DNA of 64,000 nucleotides from Vibrio palustris (GTDB taxonomy: Bacteria; Pseudomonadota; Gammaproteobacteria; Enterobacterales; Vibrionaceae), in contig NZ_AP024887.1 in NCBI RefSeq assembly GCF_024346995.1, positions 1 through 64,000 of the forward strand, written 5' to 3'. Within the stretch, counting starts at the first letter, position 1, and every line of letters begins with the position of its first letter. The notes beneath the pieces were generated by a model. That model worked only from the letters and a program-made list of their open reading frames with translations, made no database searches and was not told the origin of the DNA. Shown here one piece after another: positions 9,235 through 21,459 of the stretch. The translations under genes and the position numbers were made by a program.

Positions 9235-10335
9235 ATGAAATTTACCATTGAACGTAGCCACTTAATTAAATCTCTACAGCAAGTGTCAGGCTCTTTAGGT
9301 GGCCGAGCAACGTTACCTATATTGAGTAACTTATTACTTAAAGTAGAAGATAGCCAATTGTCGATGACTGCTACTGACCTTGAAGTCGAGTTAGTGAGTC
9401 GTGTGACGCTTGAAGGTGAATGCGAAGCAGGTGCTGTTACCGTCCCTGCACGTAAGTTTCTCGATATCTGCCGTGGTTTACCAGACTCTGCCATCATTAC
9501 GGTGCGTTTAGAAAGCGAACGTGTGCATCTGCAATCTGGGCGTAGTCGCTTTTCACTGGCAACGTTACCTGCAGAAGACTTTCCCAATATTGAAGATTGG
9601 CAAAGTGATGTCGAGTTAGTGGTTAATCAAGGTGAATTGCGTAGTCTGATTGAAAAAACGCAGTTTTCTATGGCCACTCAAGATGTGCGCTATTACCTTA
9701 ATGGTATGTTGTTTGAAGTGGATGAGCAGGTTTTGCGTTCTGTCGCAACCGATGGTCACCGCATGGCAGTGTCTACGATGCCACTGGAGGCCGATATTGC
9801 GGCAACGCAATTGATTGTGCCACGCAAAGGTATTTTGGAGCTGGTTAAGTTACTGGATACACCAGAGCAACCAGTGACATTGCAAATTGGACACGCCAAT
9901 ATCCGCGCTGAAGTGAATAATTTTGTGTTTACTTCTAAGCTTGTTGATGGTCGTTTTCCTGACTATCGTCGTGTTTTGCCGCAAAATACTGACAAAATCT
10001 TGCAAGCGGGTTGTGATGAGTTACGCCAATGTTTCTCACGTGCTGCGATTTTATCGAATGAGAAATTCCGTGGCGTGCGTGTCAATATGACAGGGACGGA
10101 AATGCGGATTACCGCGAATAACCCTGAGCAGGAAGAAGCCGAAGAAATTTTAGACGTGACCTTTGAAGGTGACGATATTGAAATTGGTTTTAACGTTAGT
10201 TATGTCCTAGATGTCCTTAATGCTCTGCGTTGTCAGAACGTGCGTATCTCTATGTCGGATGCTAACGCCAGTACTCTGATTGAAAACGTCGATGATAACA
10301 GCGCTATGTACGTTGTTATGCCAATTCGTCTTTAA
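9235..10335 (+). CDS. dnaN: DNA polymerase III sliding clamp (beta subunit)
   Basis: A 366-residue protein forming the ring-shaped processivity clamp. It begins MKFTIERSHLIKSLQQVSG and has three clamp domains. LGGRATLPILSNLLL and ATDLEVELVSRV are typical of domain 1, ATDGHRMAVSTMPLE of domain 2, and the C terminus YVVMPIRL is the canonical end. Length equals E. coli beta (366). It starts 50 bases after dnaA and precedes recF by 24 bases, so the cluster is probably co-transcribed. Confidence 0.98.
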   Translation: MKFTIERSHLIKSLQQVSGSLGGRATLPILSNLLLKVEDSQLSMTATDLEVELVSRVTLEGECEAGAVTVPARKFLDICRGLPDSAIITVRLESERVHLQSGRSRFSLATLPAEDFPNIEDWQSDVELVVNQGELRSLIEKTQFSMATQDVRYYLNGMLFEVDEQVLRSVATDGHRMAVSTMPLEADIAATQLIVPRKGILELVKLLDTPEQPVTLQIGHANIRAEVNNFVFTSKLVDGRFPDYRRVLPQNTDKILQAGCDELRQCFSRAAILSNEKFRGVRVNMTGTEMRITANNPEQEEAEEILDVTFEGDDIEIGFNVSYVLDVLNALRCQNVRISMSDANASTLIENVDDNSAMYVVMPIRL

Positions 10336-10359
10336 GACGTAAAGAGCTGTTGCCGCGTA

Positions 10360-11439
10360 ATGCCACTTACTCGCCTAGTCGTCCAGAAATTTCGAAATAT
10401 TAAAGCCTGTGATATCGAGTTATCAGCAGGCTTTAACTTTCTTATCGGCCCTAATGGCAGTGGTAAAACGAGCCTCCTAGAAGCGATCTATTTATTAGGG
10501 CATGGGCGCTCATTTAAAAGTACGTTAACGGGGCGGGTCATTCAAAATGAGGCGCAAGAACTGTTTGTTCACGGGCGTTTTTTGAGCTCGGATCAATTTG
10601 AGTTACCGATTGGCATTAATAAGCAGCGTGATGGCTCAACAGAGGTTAAAATAGGAGGGCAGTCTGGACAGAAAATTGCGCAATTAGCAAAGGTTCTGCC
10701 GCTGCAGTTGATTCATCCTGAAGGGTTTGATTTATTAACCGATGGACCGAAACAACGGCGTGCGTTCATGGATTGGGGGGTCTTTCATTCAGAGCCTGCA
10801 TTTTATGAAGCTTGGGGGCGATTCAAGCGCCTTAATAAGCAGCGTAACGCATTATTAAAAACGGCTACTCATTATCGCGAGTTACGTTATTGGGATGATG
10901 AGTTGGCTCGGCTAGCGGATAATATTGACGCGTGGCGCCGTCAATACGTACAACAGATTTCATCGGTCGCACAAACCTTGTGTCAGGTGTTTCTCCCAGA
11001 ATTTGATATTGATTTAAAATATTATCGAGGATGGGATAAAGACACGCCTTATAGCGAGCTTCTTGAAAAGAGTTTTGAGCGTGATCAGTTATTGGGGTAC
11101 ACATTTAGTGGACCTAATAAAGCCGATTTAAAGATCAAAGTGGGTGGGACTCCAGTGGAAGATGTCCTATCACGAGGTCAATTGAAGTTAATGGTCTGTG
11201 CTTTGCGGGTCGCGCAAGGGCAACACTTAACCGAACTGACCGGAAAGCAATGCATTTATCTTATTGATGACTTTGCTTCCGAATTAGATAGCCAACGTCG
11301 TGAGCGTCTTGCGGACTGCTTTAAATCGACGGGGGCTCAAGTATTTGTAAGCTCTATTACGCAAAACCAAGTTGCCGACATGATTGAATCAAATAGCAAG
11401 ATGTTTCATGTGGAACATGGCACAATAGAGCAAGGATAA
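10360..11439 (+). CDS. recF: DNA repair/recombination protein RecF
   Basis: A 359-residue SMC-like ATPase that helps RecO and RecR load RecA at gaps. It shows Walker [10 protein letters not shown] (from residue 30), the signature [19 protein letters not shown] and Walker [12 protein letters not shown] near the C terminus. The start [21 protein letters not shown] is the family N terminus. Length is normal (E. coli 357). The gene lies between dnaN and gyrB with short gaps. Confidence 0.97.
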   Translation: MPLTRLVVQKFRNIKACDIELSAGFNFLIGPNGSGKTSLLEAIYLLGHGRSFKSTLTGRVIQNEAQELFVHGRFLSSDQFELPIGINKQRDGSTEVKIGGQSGQKIAQLAKVLPLQLIHPEGFDLLTDGPKQRRAFMDWGVFHSEPAFYEAWGRFKRLNKQRNALLKTATHYRELRYWDDELARLADNIDAWRRQYVQQISSVAQTLCQVFLPEFDIDLKYYRGWDKDTPYSELLEKSFERDQLLGYTFSGPNKADLKIKVGGTPVEDVLSRGQLKLMVCALRVAQGQHLTELTGKQCIYLIDDFASELDSQRRERLADCFKSTGAQVFVSSITQNQVADMIESNSKMFHVEHGTIEQG

Positions 11440-11455
11440 AATAGTGAGAGAGTAA

Positions 11456-13876
<2,421 letters not shown>

Positions 13877-13900
13877 ATAGGTAGTGCTCTCCGTTGATGA

Positions 13901-13928
13901 AAAGCCACTCTGCAGAGTGGCTTTTTTA
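13901..13928 (+). terminator. gyrB terminator
   Basis: A palindromic stem AAAGCCACTC / GAGTGGCTTT with a TGCA loop, followed by T residues, 25 bases past the gyrB stop codon. Confidence 0.88.
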
Positions 13929-14045
13929 TTGGCCGTCGTTAATTTTTCGCTTAATCAATGAATGACGTTGGACCAACTGCGCTGAGAGGGCGATTATATA
14001 TCGACTTTATAAGTGGCTCTGTGTAGAATAAAAAAACATTAAAAA

Positions 14046-14059
14046 TAAATAACTATTCA
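14046..14059. promoter_or_regulatory. Possible single ARG-box-like site
   Basis: TAAAT-AACT-ATTCA resembles the ArgR half-site pair TGAAT-wwww-ATTCA, with one mismatch in the left arm and one in the centre. It lies 15 bases before the start codon of the basic-amino-acid binding protein. A single imperfect match in AT-rich DNA is weak evidence. Confidence 0.25.
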
Positions 14060-14074
14060 CACAGGTGCGATGTC

Positions 14075-14845
14075 ATGAAAACATTTAGTTGGTTAGCATT
14101 AGGATTGGCGCTTTTATCATCATCAAGCATTGCTGCAGATAAAGATACGATTCGCTTTGGAGTTGAGGCAAGTTTTGCGCCTTTTGAGTACAAAAAACCA
14201 GACGGTTCATTAACTGGGTTTGAAATTGATTTAGGTAATGCGCTGTGTAAGCAATTGCATAAAAAGTGCGTATGGGTTCAAGCGAATTTTGATGGCCTCA
14301 TTCCTAGTCTTAATGTGAATAAAATTGATGCGGTCTTTTCGTCTTTAGGGATCACTGATAAACGTAGCAAGCGCGTTACTTTTACTAATGTGGTCTGGAC
14401 GGGATATTCGTCTATGCTAAGCCGTACTCAAGCTCACTTAAAAGCGACACCAGAGTCTTTGAAAGGTAAGGTTATTGGTGTCCAGCAAGGGACGATGCAA
14501 GAGCATTATGTACGTGAACGCTTTGCAAAGCATGGCGTTGAAGTGCGTACCTATCAAGATCAAGACCAAGTTTACTCAGATTTAGTGAATGGTCGTATTG
14601 ATGCTTCTTTTCAAGATATGATACAGGCGCAATTTACGTTTATTGAAGCAGGCAAAAATGCTCAGTTTACGAACCAGCAAGTAGAAGATGTATTGTTACC
14701 TGCCGATACGGCTATTGCGGTTAAAAAAGGTAATGCTGAGCTTGTGGCGCTATTAAATCAAGGATTGCAGGCATTACATGATAATGGCACCTACGATCGT
14801 ATTCAAAAACATTACTTTGGTGAGCTGAAGCTATACCATAAATAA
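14075..14845 (+). CDS. Orphan periplasmic basic amino acid-binding protein
   Basis: A 256-residue solute-binding protein of the HisJ/ArgT (lysine/arginine/ornithine/histidine) type. The signal peptide MKTFSWLALGLALLSSSSIAA precedes mature DKDTIRFGVEASFAPFEYK. GFEIDLGNALCKQLHKKC with its paired cysteines and DGLIPSLNVNKIDAVFSSLGITDKR are the hallmark ligand-lobe segments of that family. No permease or ATPase gene adjoins it; it stands alone between the gyrB terminator and its own terminator, followed by a deacylase. It may share a transporter encoded elsewhere. The exact ligand is not shown by the sequence. Confidence 0.88.
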   Translation: MKTFSWLALGLALLSSSSIAADKDTIRFGVEASFAPFEYKKPDGSLTGFEIDLGNALCKQLHKKCVWVQANFDGLIPSLNVNKIDAVFSSLGITDKRSKRVTFTNVVWTGYSSMLSRTQAHLKATPESLKGKVIGVQQGTMQEHYVRERFAKHGVEVRTYQDQDQVYSDLVNGRIDASFQDMIQAQFTFIEAGKNAQFTNQQVEDVLLPADTAIAVKKGNAELVALLNQGLQALHDNGTYDRIQKHYFGELKLYHK

Positions 14846-14863
14846 TCCCAAGGATAGTATCTT

Positions 14864-14898
14864 AAGCAGATTGCTCACTGAGTGATCTGCTTTTTTAT
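14864..14898 (+). terminator. Terminator after the binding protein gene
   Basis: Stem AAGCAGAT / ATCTGCTT enclosing an inner CAC/GTG pairing, followed by a T-rich run. It lies 19 bases past the stop codon and 16 bases before the deacylase start, so the second gene may be expressed by read-through. Confidence 0.75.
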
Positions 14899-14913
14899 TT
14901 TTAGAGGTTAGAT

Positions 14914-16032
14914 ATGCAACATCACCACACGGCATTAATGTCTCCAACAATTGGTACCCAACGTTACCTGGAAAGTTTTCATTTTGGCTCGCCGGAACTG
15001 GGTAAGAAGATCTACATTCAAGCCTCGCTGCATGCTGATGAAATTCCGGGAATGTTAGTCGCTTGGAAGCTCAAGCAACAGTTAACGCAACTCGAAGCAA
15101 CAGGGCGTTTAAAAGGCGAGGTTGTTTTGGTGCCGGTTGCCAATCCGATTGGTCAGAACCAACATCTTATGGATGTCCATCTTGGGCGGTATCACCTAGA
15201 AACAGGGCAAAACTTTAATCGTGATTATTTAGATACCTTTACGGATGTCAAAGCGCGTATTGAGCCACAACTGAGCGATGATCCTGCACATAATTGTCGG
15301 ATTATTCGTGCTGCTATGTGTGAGAGCTTGCAACAATGGCAACCAAAAACAGAGCTGGGTTCGTTACAGAAAACCTTACAATTACTCAGTTGTGATGCCG
15401 ATGTGATGCTTGATTTGCACTGTGACTTTGAAGCCGCATTACATGTGTATAGTACTTATTACTCATGGCCGGGAATTGAACCGCTGGCGAGATTATTAGG
15501 CTCACAAGCCAATTTATTGGCAAACGAAACGGGCGGTGCTCCTTTTGACTGTAGTGTAGATATGGTCTGGCAGCGTCTTAAAGAATGCTTTGGCGAGGCG
15601 ATTCCCCAAGGCTGCTTAGCGGCCACGGTCGAATTGCGAGGGCAAGCCGATGTTACGCATCAAGAGAGCAACCAAGATAGCTCTGCTATTCTGCGTTACC
15701 TCGAATGGCTGGGGGTTATTGCCGTTGATGGACCAGCGCCATGTTTACCCGAAGAGGTGGCACCAAGCAGTGATTTAGGCGCGGTTGAAATGCTGGCGAC
15801 ACCTTGTGCAGGCATTCTAGTGCACCGCGTTAAGCCCGGTGATTGGATTACAGCGGGAGATGTGTTTGCTGACGTTATTGACCCAATTAGCGATCATGTG
15901 GAATATGTCACCGCTGCGCAGTCAGGTTATGTTTACTCAAGAAACGGGCGGCGTATTGCCACAGCGGGAATGTTGATTGGTAATATTGCTGGTAGCGCGG
16001 TGATTCGCTCTGGCTATTTACTCGCTCCCTAA
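14914..16032 (+). CDS. Succinylglutamate desuccinylase/aspartoacylase-family deacylase
   Basis: A 372-residue zinc-dependent M14-like amidohydrolase of the AstE/AspA superfamily (COG3608 type), which removes acyl groups from N-acyl amino acids. The zinc ligands are visible as H40 and E43 in LHADEIPG and H169 in DLHCDF; E240 in TVELRG fits the general base. The last 70 residues form a lipoyl-like beta-barrel tail (GILVHRVKPGDWITAGDVFA), typical of this subgroup and absent from true AstE. A ribosome site AGAGG precedes the ATG. It follows a basic-amino-acid binding protein, hinting at uptake and hydrolysis of an acylated amino acid. The substrate is unknown, and it is not the arginine-pathway AstE, which sits with other ast genes. 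Confidence 0.85.
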   Translation: MQHHHTALMSPTIGTQRYLESFHFGSPELGKKIYIQASLHADEIPGMLVAWKLKQQLTQLEATGRLKGEVVLVPVANPIGQNQHLMDVHLGRYHLETGQNFNRDYLDTFTDVKARIEPQLSDDPAHNCRIIRAAMCESLQQWQPKTELGSLQKTLQLLSCDADVMLDLHCDFEAALHVYSTYYSWPGIEPLARLLGSQANLLANETGGAPFDCSVDMVWQRLKECFGEAIPQGCLAATVELRGQADVTHQESNQDSSAILRYLEWLGVIAVDGPAPCLPEEVAPSSDLGAVEMLATPCAGILVHRVKPGDWITAGDVFADVIDPISDHVEYVTAAQSGYVYSRNGRRIATAGMLIGNIAGSAVIRSGYLLAP

Positions 16033-16083
16033 ATTGATAGCGGTGATTTCTTAAGCAAAAAAACGGAAAAAAATTCATTTTTT

Positions 16084-16112
16084 CCCTTGAAAGTGGATTG
16101 AGTGCCCTTATA
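16084..16112 (+). promoter_or_regulatory. Sigma-32 (heat-shock) promoter of ibpA
   Basis: CCCTTGAAA at 16084-16092 and CCCTTATAT at 16105-16113, separated by 12 bases, resemble the RpoH consensus CTTGAAA / CCCCATnT. The next rightward gene is the small heat-shock protein ibpA, and no sigma-70 pair is as good here. Confidence 0.75.
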
Positions 16113-16199
16113 TATAGTGGTGAAGAGGAAGCCAATAGGGCCTCAGGAAACGGATTCGATAAGTTGCTCATGAGAGGATTTATCACCGTTATATACAAC

Positions 16200-16287
16200 T
16201 CGTAAATGGCCTCATGTCGAATGAATGAGATGCCATCCCTAAGGTAACAATTAGGGCTATTGCTTAAGAAACAAGAGGATAGTTATT
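16200..16287 (+). promoter_or_regulatory. Candidate ROSE-like RNA thermometer in the ibpA leader
   Basis: The leader from the heat-shock promoter to ibpA is about 170 bases, long for a simple 5' UTR. It can fold into successive hairpins: a bulged one with arms near 16208-16215 and 16226-16235, and CCCTAA (16237-16242) with TTAGGG (16251-16256). A last one pairs TTGCT (16260-16264) with AGGA (16276-16279), the ribosome-binding site, with the bulged G typical of ROSE elements. ROSE thermometers are established for ibpA-type genes; this instance is inferred from sequence. Confidence 0.65.
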
Positions 16288-16728
16288 ATGCGTACAGTAG
16301 ATTTTGCTCCTTTATACCGTAATGCCATTGGTTTTGATCATCTGTTGAATCTTATGGAGTCCGGCACTGCTAAGAATACTCAAGGCGGTTACCCTCCATA
16401 TAACATCGAACAAAAAGAAGAAAACCAATATCGGATTACGATGGCTGTAGCCGGGTTCTCTGAGGAAAACTTAGATATTACCCAGCAAGAAACGACATTG
16501 ATTGTTCGTGGGGAGCGCAACGCTGAAGATGGCAAAAATTATGTCTATCAAGGCATTGCCGAAAGAGACTTTGAGCGTAAATTCCAACTCGCGGATTACG
16601 TGAAAGTTACCGGGGCAACAATGGAAAATGGTTTATTGCATATTGATTTGGAACGCGAAGTTCCAGAGGCGAATCAGCCACGTAAAATTGCCATTAACGG
16701 TAAATCTTTACTCGATAGTGAAGAGTAA
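16288..16728 (+). CDS. ibpA: Small heat-shock protein IbpA
   Basis: A 146-residue Hsp20 chaperone that holds aggregating proteins for refolding by DnaK and ClpB. The N terminus MRTVDFAPLYRNAIGFDHL is the IbpA/IbpB family start. The alpha-crystallin domain spans roughly residues 35-125, with MAVAGFSEENLDI and the conserved GLL box in MENGLLHIDLERE. The I-x-I motif is present in the tail as KIAIN. There is a single copy here, unlike the ibpA-ibpB pair of enterobacteria. A heat-shock promoter and thermometer-like leader lie upstream. Confidence 0.95.
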   Translation: MRTVDFAPLYRNAIGFDHLLNLMESGTAKNTQGGYPPYNIEQKEENQYRITMAVAGFSEENLDITQQETTLIVRGERNAEDGKNYVYQGIAERDFERKFQLADYVKVTGATMENGLLHIDLEREVPEANQPRKIAINGKSLLDSEE

Positions 16729-16760
16729 ATGCCATCAGTTAACATGATGTAAAGTAGTAA

Positions 16761-16788
16761 AAGAGCGCCTATTGGCGCTCTTTCTTAT
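16761..16788. terminator. Terminator between ibpA and avtA
   Basis: Perfect 9-bp stem AAGAGCGCC / GGCGCTCTT with a TATT loop and a T-rich right flank. It sits between convergent ibpA and avtA and best serves ibpA; it could also stop avtA transcripts. Confidence 0.85.
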
Positions 16789-16807
16789 TATAGAAAAGCA
16801 AATTAGC

Positions 16808-18058
16808 TTAGACGTTTTTATAAGCGTTATTCACTTCTTCAGCAATAATGCGGATCCCTTCACGCATCTTTTCTTCATCTTGTACGTAATTCATCCGTAA
16901 GCATTGATGAGCATGATCCCATTCTTCTTTTTGACCAATAAAGAAATATTCGCCAGGGACAATTAACACCCCGCGTGCTTTGAGGCGTTGGTACAATTCC
17001 ATTGTGGTAATCGGTAGTTCGTCAAACCATAACCATAAGAAAATCGCTCCTTCTGGCTTATGGATACGAAACCGCGGATCCGGGAGCGCTTGTTGGAGCA
17101 TCTCGATAGTGTGTAGTGACTTCTGATGATAGAAAGGTTTAATGATGGTTTCGCTGACGCGGAGTAAATCATTTTTCTCTAACATACGTAAAGCCAAGGC
17201 CGGCCCCATGCTACCTGGCGCTAAGTTAATGATGCCACTCATACTGGTTAGGGCTTGCGTGACTTCTTCACTGGCAATCGTGATGCCACAGCGCAAACCA
17301 GGGAGTCCGAGTTTTGACAAACTCATACATAAAATGGTGTTCTCATTCCAAAATGGTTCCACCTCTTCAAAGATAATATTGGGAAATGGTAGTCCATATG
17401 CATTATCAATGATCAAAGGGATATTGTTATCCCGCGCTAGCTGATCTAGTTTGTGAATTTCTTCATCTGTGAGTACGTTACCGGTTGGATTGGTTGGACG
17501 TGATGCACAAATGGCCGCGACAGATTCATCAATATGTAGCTGCTCAAAGTCGACGTGATACTTAAACAGTCCATTCTCTAAGTATTCAATTTCTGGATGA
17601 TAAGAAACGAAAATATCATCATCAATTCCTGCATCTCCGTAGCCTATATACTCAGGGGCTAGCGGTAAAAGAATTTTCTTATGTGAGCCATCTGGCTGGT
17701 GGCCCGCAAAAAGGTTAAATAATGAGAAAAAGCCACTTTGGCTACCATTAGATAAACTGATATTTTTTGAACTGATATTCCACCCATAGCGCGCTTTTAA
17801 TAGAGCGGCTAACTGCTCGATAAAGGCGTCTTTCCCTTGCGGCCCATCATAGTTAGTCATTCCGGCGATAAGGCTACCATCTTGTAGCATTTCTTCGCTG
17901 ATGGATTGGAAGTAAGTCAGCATCTCTGGAATCGCAGCGGGATTGCCGCCGCCTAGCATGATCGCACCTGGCGTTCTTAGACCATCATTGAGATCTCCCA
18001 TCAATTGGGTTATGCCGGAATTACGATTAAACTTTTCTCCAAATGTTGAAAATTTCAT
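16808..18058 (-). CDS. avtA: Valine-pyruvate aminotransferase
   Basis: A 416-residue PLP-dependent class I aminotransferase exchanging amino groups between valine, alanine and their keto acids. The start is placed at ATG 18056-18058 (MKFSTFGEKFNRNSGITQLM), which aligns with E. coli AvtA. The open frame continues 19 codons upstream without conservation. LGGGNPAAIPEM and the PLP-lysine segment SLSKLGLPGLRCG are present, as is the substrate-arginine region near the C terminus. It is a leftward monocistron, convergent with ibpA. Confidence 0.92.
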   Translation of the reverse strand: MKFSTFGEKFNRNSGITQLMGDLNDGLRTPGAIMLGGGNPAAIPEMLTYFQSISEEMLQDGSLIAGMTNYDGPQGKDAFIEQLAALLKARYGWNISSKNISLSNGSQSGFFSLFNLFAGHQPDGSHKKILLPLAPEYIGYGDAGIDDDIFVSYHPEIEYLENGLFKYHVDFEQLHIDESVAAICASRPTNPTGNVLTDEEIHKLDQLARDNNIPLIIDNAYGLPFPNIIFEEVEPFWNENTILCMSLSKLGLPGLRCGITIASEEVTQALTSMSGIINLAPGSMGPALALRMLEKNDLLRVSETIIKPFYHQKSLHTIEMLQQALPDPRFRIHKPEGAIFLWLWFDELPITTMELYQRLKARGVLIVPGEYFFIGQKEEWDHAHQCLRMNYVQDEEKMREGIRIIAEEVNNAYKNV

Positions 18059-18184
18059 TACTCGAGTACCTGATTCTTGTGTTTGCTTATAATTATACGA
18101 TGAGGTGCGCCCCATCTTATTGAGTTATTATTGACCATACCGGATTCAAATACTTGCGCAACGAATAATTGTTTTTTTGCAAAA

Positions 18185-18215
18185 AAAAGGCCCAACGCAA
18201 AACGTTGGGCCTTTT
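18185..18215 (-). terminator. Terminator of glyQ-glyS
   Basis: Perfect 13-bp stem AAAAGGCCCAACG / CGTTGGGCCTTTT, A-rich on the left and T-rich on the right. It lies 20 bases past the glyS stop codon on the minus strand; the T run on that strand comes from A at 18179-18188. Confidence 0.9.
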
Positions 18216-18234
18216 CATAATCAATATTAGATGA

Positions 18235-20307
18235 TTATGCTGTTTTTTGAATTAACGAAATATCAGCAATTTGCAGGAATAAGTTACGCAATATGCTTAG
18301 CATCGTGAGACGGTTCTGTTTCAGTTTGGCGTCATCGGCCATTACCATCACATTATCAAAGAAAGCATCAACCGGAGCACGCAGTGTCGCCAATTGAGTT
18401 AGTGCTTCTTGATAGTTACCCGTCGCAAACGCCGGCTCTAAAGCTTCTACCATGATAGAAACCGCTTTAGCGAGAGCTTTTTCTTCAGCTTCTTGTAACA
18501 AAGACAAATCGATGTCATCAGACAATTCGCCATCGTACTTCGCTAAGATATTACCGACACGCTTGTTAGCTGCGGCTAATGCTTCGGCTTCTTCAAGTTC
18601 ACGGAAGTGAGATACTGCTTTAACACGTTGATCGAAGTCAGCAGGTTTGGTCGGTGTCCGTGCTAATACCGCTTGGATGCTATCAATGCTGAAACCTTCA
18701 TCTTGGTACCATGCGCGGAAACGACCTAGCATGAAGTCCAATACGTCAGATTCAACTTTATCATTGGTGAGCTTAGTACCAAACAGCGATTTAGCTTTAG
18801 ATATTAGATCAACTAAATCAAGATCGTAGCCGTATTCTACAATAATACGTAGTACACCAAGAGAGGCACGGCGTAGCGCAAATGGGTCAGAGCCTTTCGG
18901 GGCTTGGCCAATACCAAAAATACCGACGATCGTATCGAGTTTATCTGCCATCGCGACAGCGGCCGAAACGCCGCTGCTTGGTAATTGATCACCTGCATAA
19001 CGTGGCATGTATTGCTCGTTGAGCGCCACAGCAACGGCTTCGTCTTCACCGTCGTGACGCGCGTAGTGCATACCCATCACGCCTTGAGTATCGGTAAATT
19101 CAAACACCATTGATGTCATTAGGTCACATTTCGCTAAGAGACCTGCACGTTTCGCTTGGTCGATATCAGCGTTGAGTTTGTCAGCAATGTAACCTGCTAG
19201 CTCAGTAATACGATCGGTTTTGTCTTTGATTGTGCCCAGTTTCTTTTGGAAAATGGCTTTTTCCAACATAGGTAGGCGATCAATCAGTTTCTCTTTGCGG
19301 TCAGTATCAAAGAAGAATTCCGCATCGGCTAAACGAGGGCGTACGACTTTTTCGTTCCCTTCGATGACAAAGCGTGGCTCTTTTGATTCAATGTTAGATA
19401 CAAAGATAAAGTTAGGCAGTAGTTGGTTATCACCGCAGTAAACTGGGAAGTATTTTTGGTCACCTTTCATGGTGTAGACCAAAGCTTCTGCAGGCACTTT
19501 GAGATACTTCTCTTCAAACGTCGCCGTTAGTACAACTGGCCACTCAACTAGACCAGTGACTTCTTCTACTAAGTCATCTTCCAAATCTGCGCGGCCACCA
19601 AGCTCAATGGCTGCGGCTTGAGCATCAGCAATAATCGTCGCTTTACGTGCTTCATAGTCCGCAATGACCTTACCACGCTCTTCTAAAATTTTTGGATACT
19701 GCTGCGCTGAATCGATGGTGAATTCAGATTCACCCATGAAGCGGTGACCACGAATGGTTCGTGCTGATTTTACGCCAAGGATTTCACCTTCGATAAGCGT
19801 TTCATCACTAAGAATCGTTAGCGTTTTAACAGGACGGATAAACTGAGTGTCTTCATCGCCCCAACGCATTGGTTTGGCGATGGGTAAGTTTGAGAGTGCA
19901 CGCTCAATCAGGCTGACAATGATCGCTTGGGTCGGTTGGCCTTTTACTTCCTGCTTATGCAGTAGCCATTCGCCTTTGTCTGTTTTCAAACGTTCCGCTT
20001 GTTCAACCGTGATGCCATTACCACGAGCCCAGCCTTGCGCGGCTTTAGTGGCATTACCATTTTCATCAAACGCTACTTTGACGGCCGGTCCACGCTTCTC
20101 AACGACTGTATCAGGTTGTGAATCGGCAAGTTCAGTGATTTTTAGCGCTAAACGACGCGGTGTCGCGTACCATTTAATGCCTTGCTGGCTGATATTTGCT
20201 TGGCTCAGCTCAGACTCGATATTACTAGCAAACGCTTCTGCCAGTGTACGCAGTTGGGTTGGTGGTAGCTCTTCTGTTCCCAGCTCGATTAAAAATTCTT
20301 GTGCCAT
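18235..20307 (-). CDS. glyS: Glycine-tRNA ligase beta subunit
   Basis: A 690-residue beta chain of the alpha2beta2 glycyl-tRNA synthetase, responsible mainly for tRNA recognition. It begins [20 protein letters not shown], the family N terminus. The HD-like central segment around [24 protein letters not shown] and [20 protein letters not shown] is strongly conserved, and a DALR-type anticodon domain ends the protein. Length matches E. coli GlyS (689). It starts 15 bases after glyQ. Confidence 0.97.
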   Translation of the reverse strand: MAQEFLIELGTEELPPTQLRTLAEAFASNIESELSQANISQQGIKWYATPRRLALKITELADSQPDTVVEKRGPAVKVAFDENGNATKAAQGWARGNGITVEQAERLKTDKGEWLLHKQEVKGQPTQAIIVSLIERALSNLPIAKPMRWGDEDTQFIRPVKTLTILSDETLIEGEILGVKSARTIRGHRFMGESEFTIDSAQQYPKILEERGKVIADYEARKATIIADAQAAAIELGGRADLEDDLVEEVTGLVEWPVVLTATFEEKYLKVPAEALVYTMKGDQKYFPVYCGDNQLLPNFIFVSNIESKEPRFVIEGNEKVVRPRLADAEFFFDTDRKEKLIDRLPMLEKAIFQKKLGTIKDKTDRITELAGYIADKLNADIDQAKRAGLLAKCDLMTSMVFEFTDTQGVMGMHYARHDGEDEAVAVALNEQYMPRYAGDQLPSSGVSAAVAMADKLDTIVGIFGIGQAPKGSDPFALRRASLGVLRIIVEYGYDLDLVDLISKAKSLFGTKLTNDKVESDVLDFMLGRFRAWYQDEGFSIDSIQAVLARTPTKPADFDQRVKAVSHFRELEEAEALAAANKRVGNILAKYDGELSDDIDLSLLQEAEEKALAKAVSIMVEALEPAFATGNYQEALTQLATLRAPVDAFFDNVMVMADDAKLKQNRLTMLSILRNLFLQIADISLIQKTA

Positions 20308-20322
20308 TATCCTTTCTGCCCC

Positions 20323-21240
20323 TTATGCTTGGTTCGAGTTTTTACACATTGGGAAGCCCAGCGCTTCGCGAGATGCGTAATACGCTTCTGCCACGGATTT
20401 GCTGAGATCACGGATACGCAGAATATAGCGCTGGCGCTCAGTGACTGAGATCGCTTTTCGTGCATCTAACAAGTTAAACGCGTGGCCTGCTTTAAGGATG
20501 CGTTCGTAAGCAGGTAGCGGCAGTGGCGTGTCTAAAGCGACAAGCTGCTGACATTCTTTTTCACACTGATCGAAGAACGTGAATAGGAAGTCAACATCGG
20601 CGTGTTCGAAGTTATACGTTGATTGTTCCACTTCATTTTGATGGAAAATATCGCCGTACGTTACTTTGCCTAGTGGGCCGTCTGTCCACACAAGATCATA
20701 AACAGAATCAACGCCTTGAATATACATTGCTAGACGTTCAATGCCGTAAGTGATTTCGCCAGTCACTGGTTTACACTCAAGACCGCCGACTTGTTGGAAG
20801 TAAGTGAACTGAGTCACCTCCATACCATTAAGCCATACTTCCCAGCCAAGACCCCAAGCACCTAATGTTGGGTTTTCCCAGTTATCTTCCACAAAACGAA
20901 TGTCATGCACTTGTGGGTCAACACCTAATACTTCTAATGAGCCCAAGTACAATTCTTGAATGTTGTCTGGTGAAGGCTTGATCACTACTTGGAATTGGTA
21001 ATAGTGTTGTAGGCGGTTCGGGTTTTCGCCGTAACGACCATCTGTTGGACGACGAGAAGGTTGAACGTAAGCGGTTGCCATTGGTTCAGGACCAATCGCA
21101 CGCAAGCATGTCATTGGGTGAGATGTACCTGCACCGACTTCCATATCTAATGGTTGTACAATGGTGCAGCCTTGTTGGGCCCAATAATCCTGCAGCGCGA
21201 GGATCATTCCCTGAAAGGTTTTGATATCGTATTTTTGCAT
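20323..21240 (-). CDS. glyQ: Glycine-tRNA ligase alpha subunit
   Basis: A 305-residue class II catalytic subunit forming glycyl-adenylate. The N terminus [20 protein letters not shown] and the segments [16 protein letters not shown] and [25 protein letters not shown] are almost invariant in GlyQ. Class II motif 2 arginines are visible there. The gene precedes glyS in a leftward operon. Confidence 0.97.
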   Translation of the reverse strand: MQKYDIKTFQGMILALQDYWAQQGCTIVQPLDMEVGAGTSHPMTCLRAIGPEPMATAYVQPSRRPTDGRYGENPNRLQHYYQFQVVIKPSPDNIQELYLGSLEVLGVDPQVHDIRFVEDNWENPTLGAWGLGWEVWLNGMEVTQFTYFQQVGGLECKPVTGEITYGIERLAMYIQGVDSVYDLVWTDGPLGKVTYGDIFHQNEVEQSTYNFEHADVDFLFTFFDQCEKECQQLVALDTPLPLPAYERILKAGHAFNLLDARKAISVTERQRYILRIRDLSKSVAEAYYASREALGFPMCKNSNQA

Positions 21241-21459
21241 AGTCAGGTTCGCGCGAATCTTATGTTTGAAATGAATAAAATAGCCTCTAAGTATACCGAG
21301 ATCTTGGACGACAAAGTAGGGGTAATCTTGTTTAATTCTTGGGCGATGTTAATAAGCGTTAGCCATGCTCATGAATAAAACCCGATGTTATCTATTAATC
21401 GCGACTTTTAACCGCATTTTAGCTTGTGGTTTTTTTTATTGAACGATACTATTTCGCGG

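Noticed and set aside
14914-16032. Calling the deacylase astE
   Set aside because: The C-terminal lipoyl-like domain, the length and the absence of other ast genes argue against the arginine-pathway enzyme.
19847-20380. 177-codon frame antisense to glyS/glyQ
   Set aside because: Serine- and arginine-rich composition typical of antisense reading of a conserved synthetase gene.
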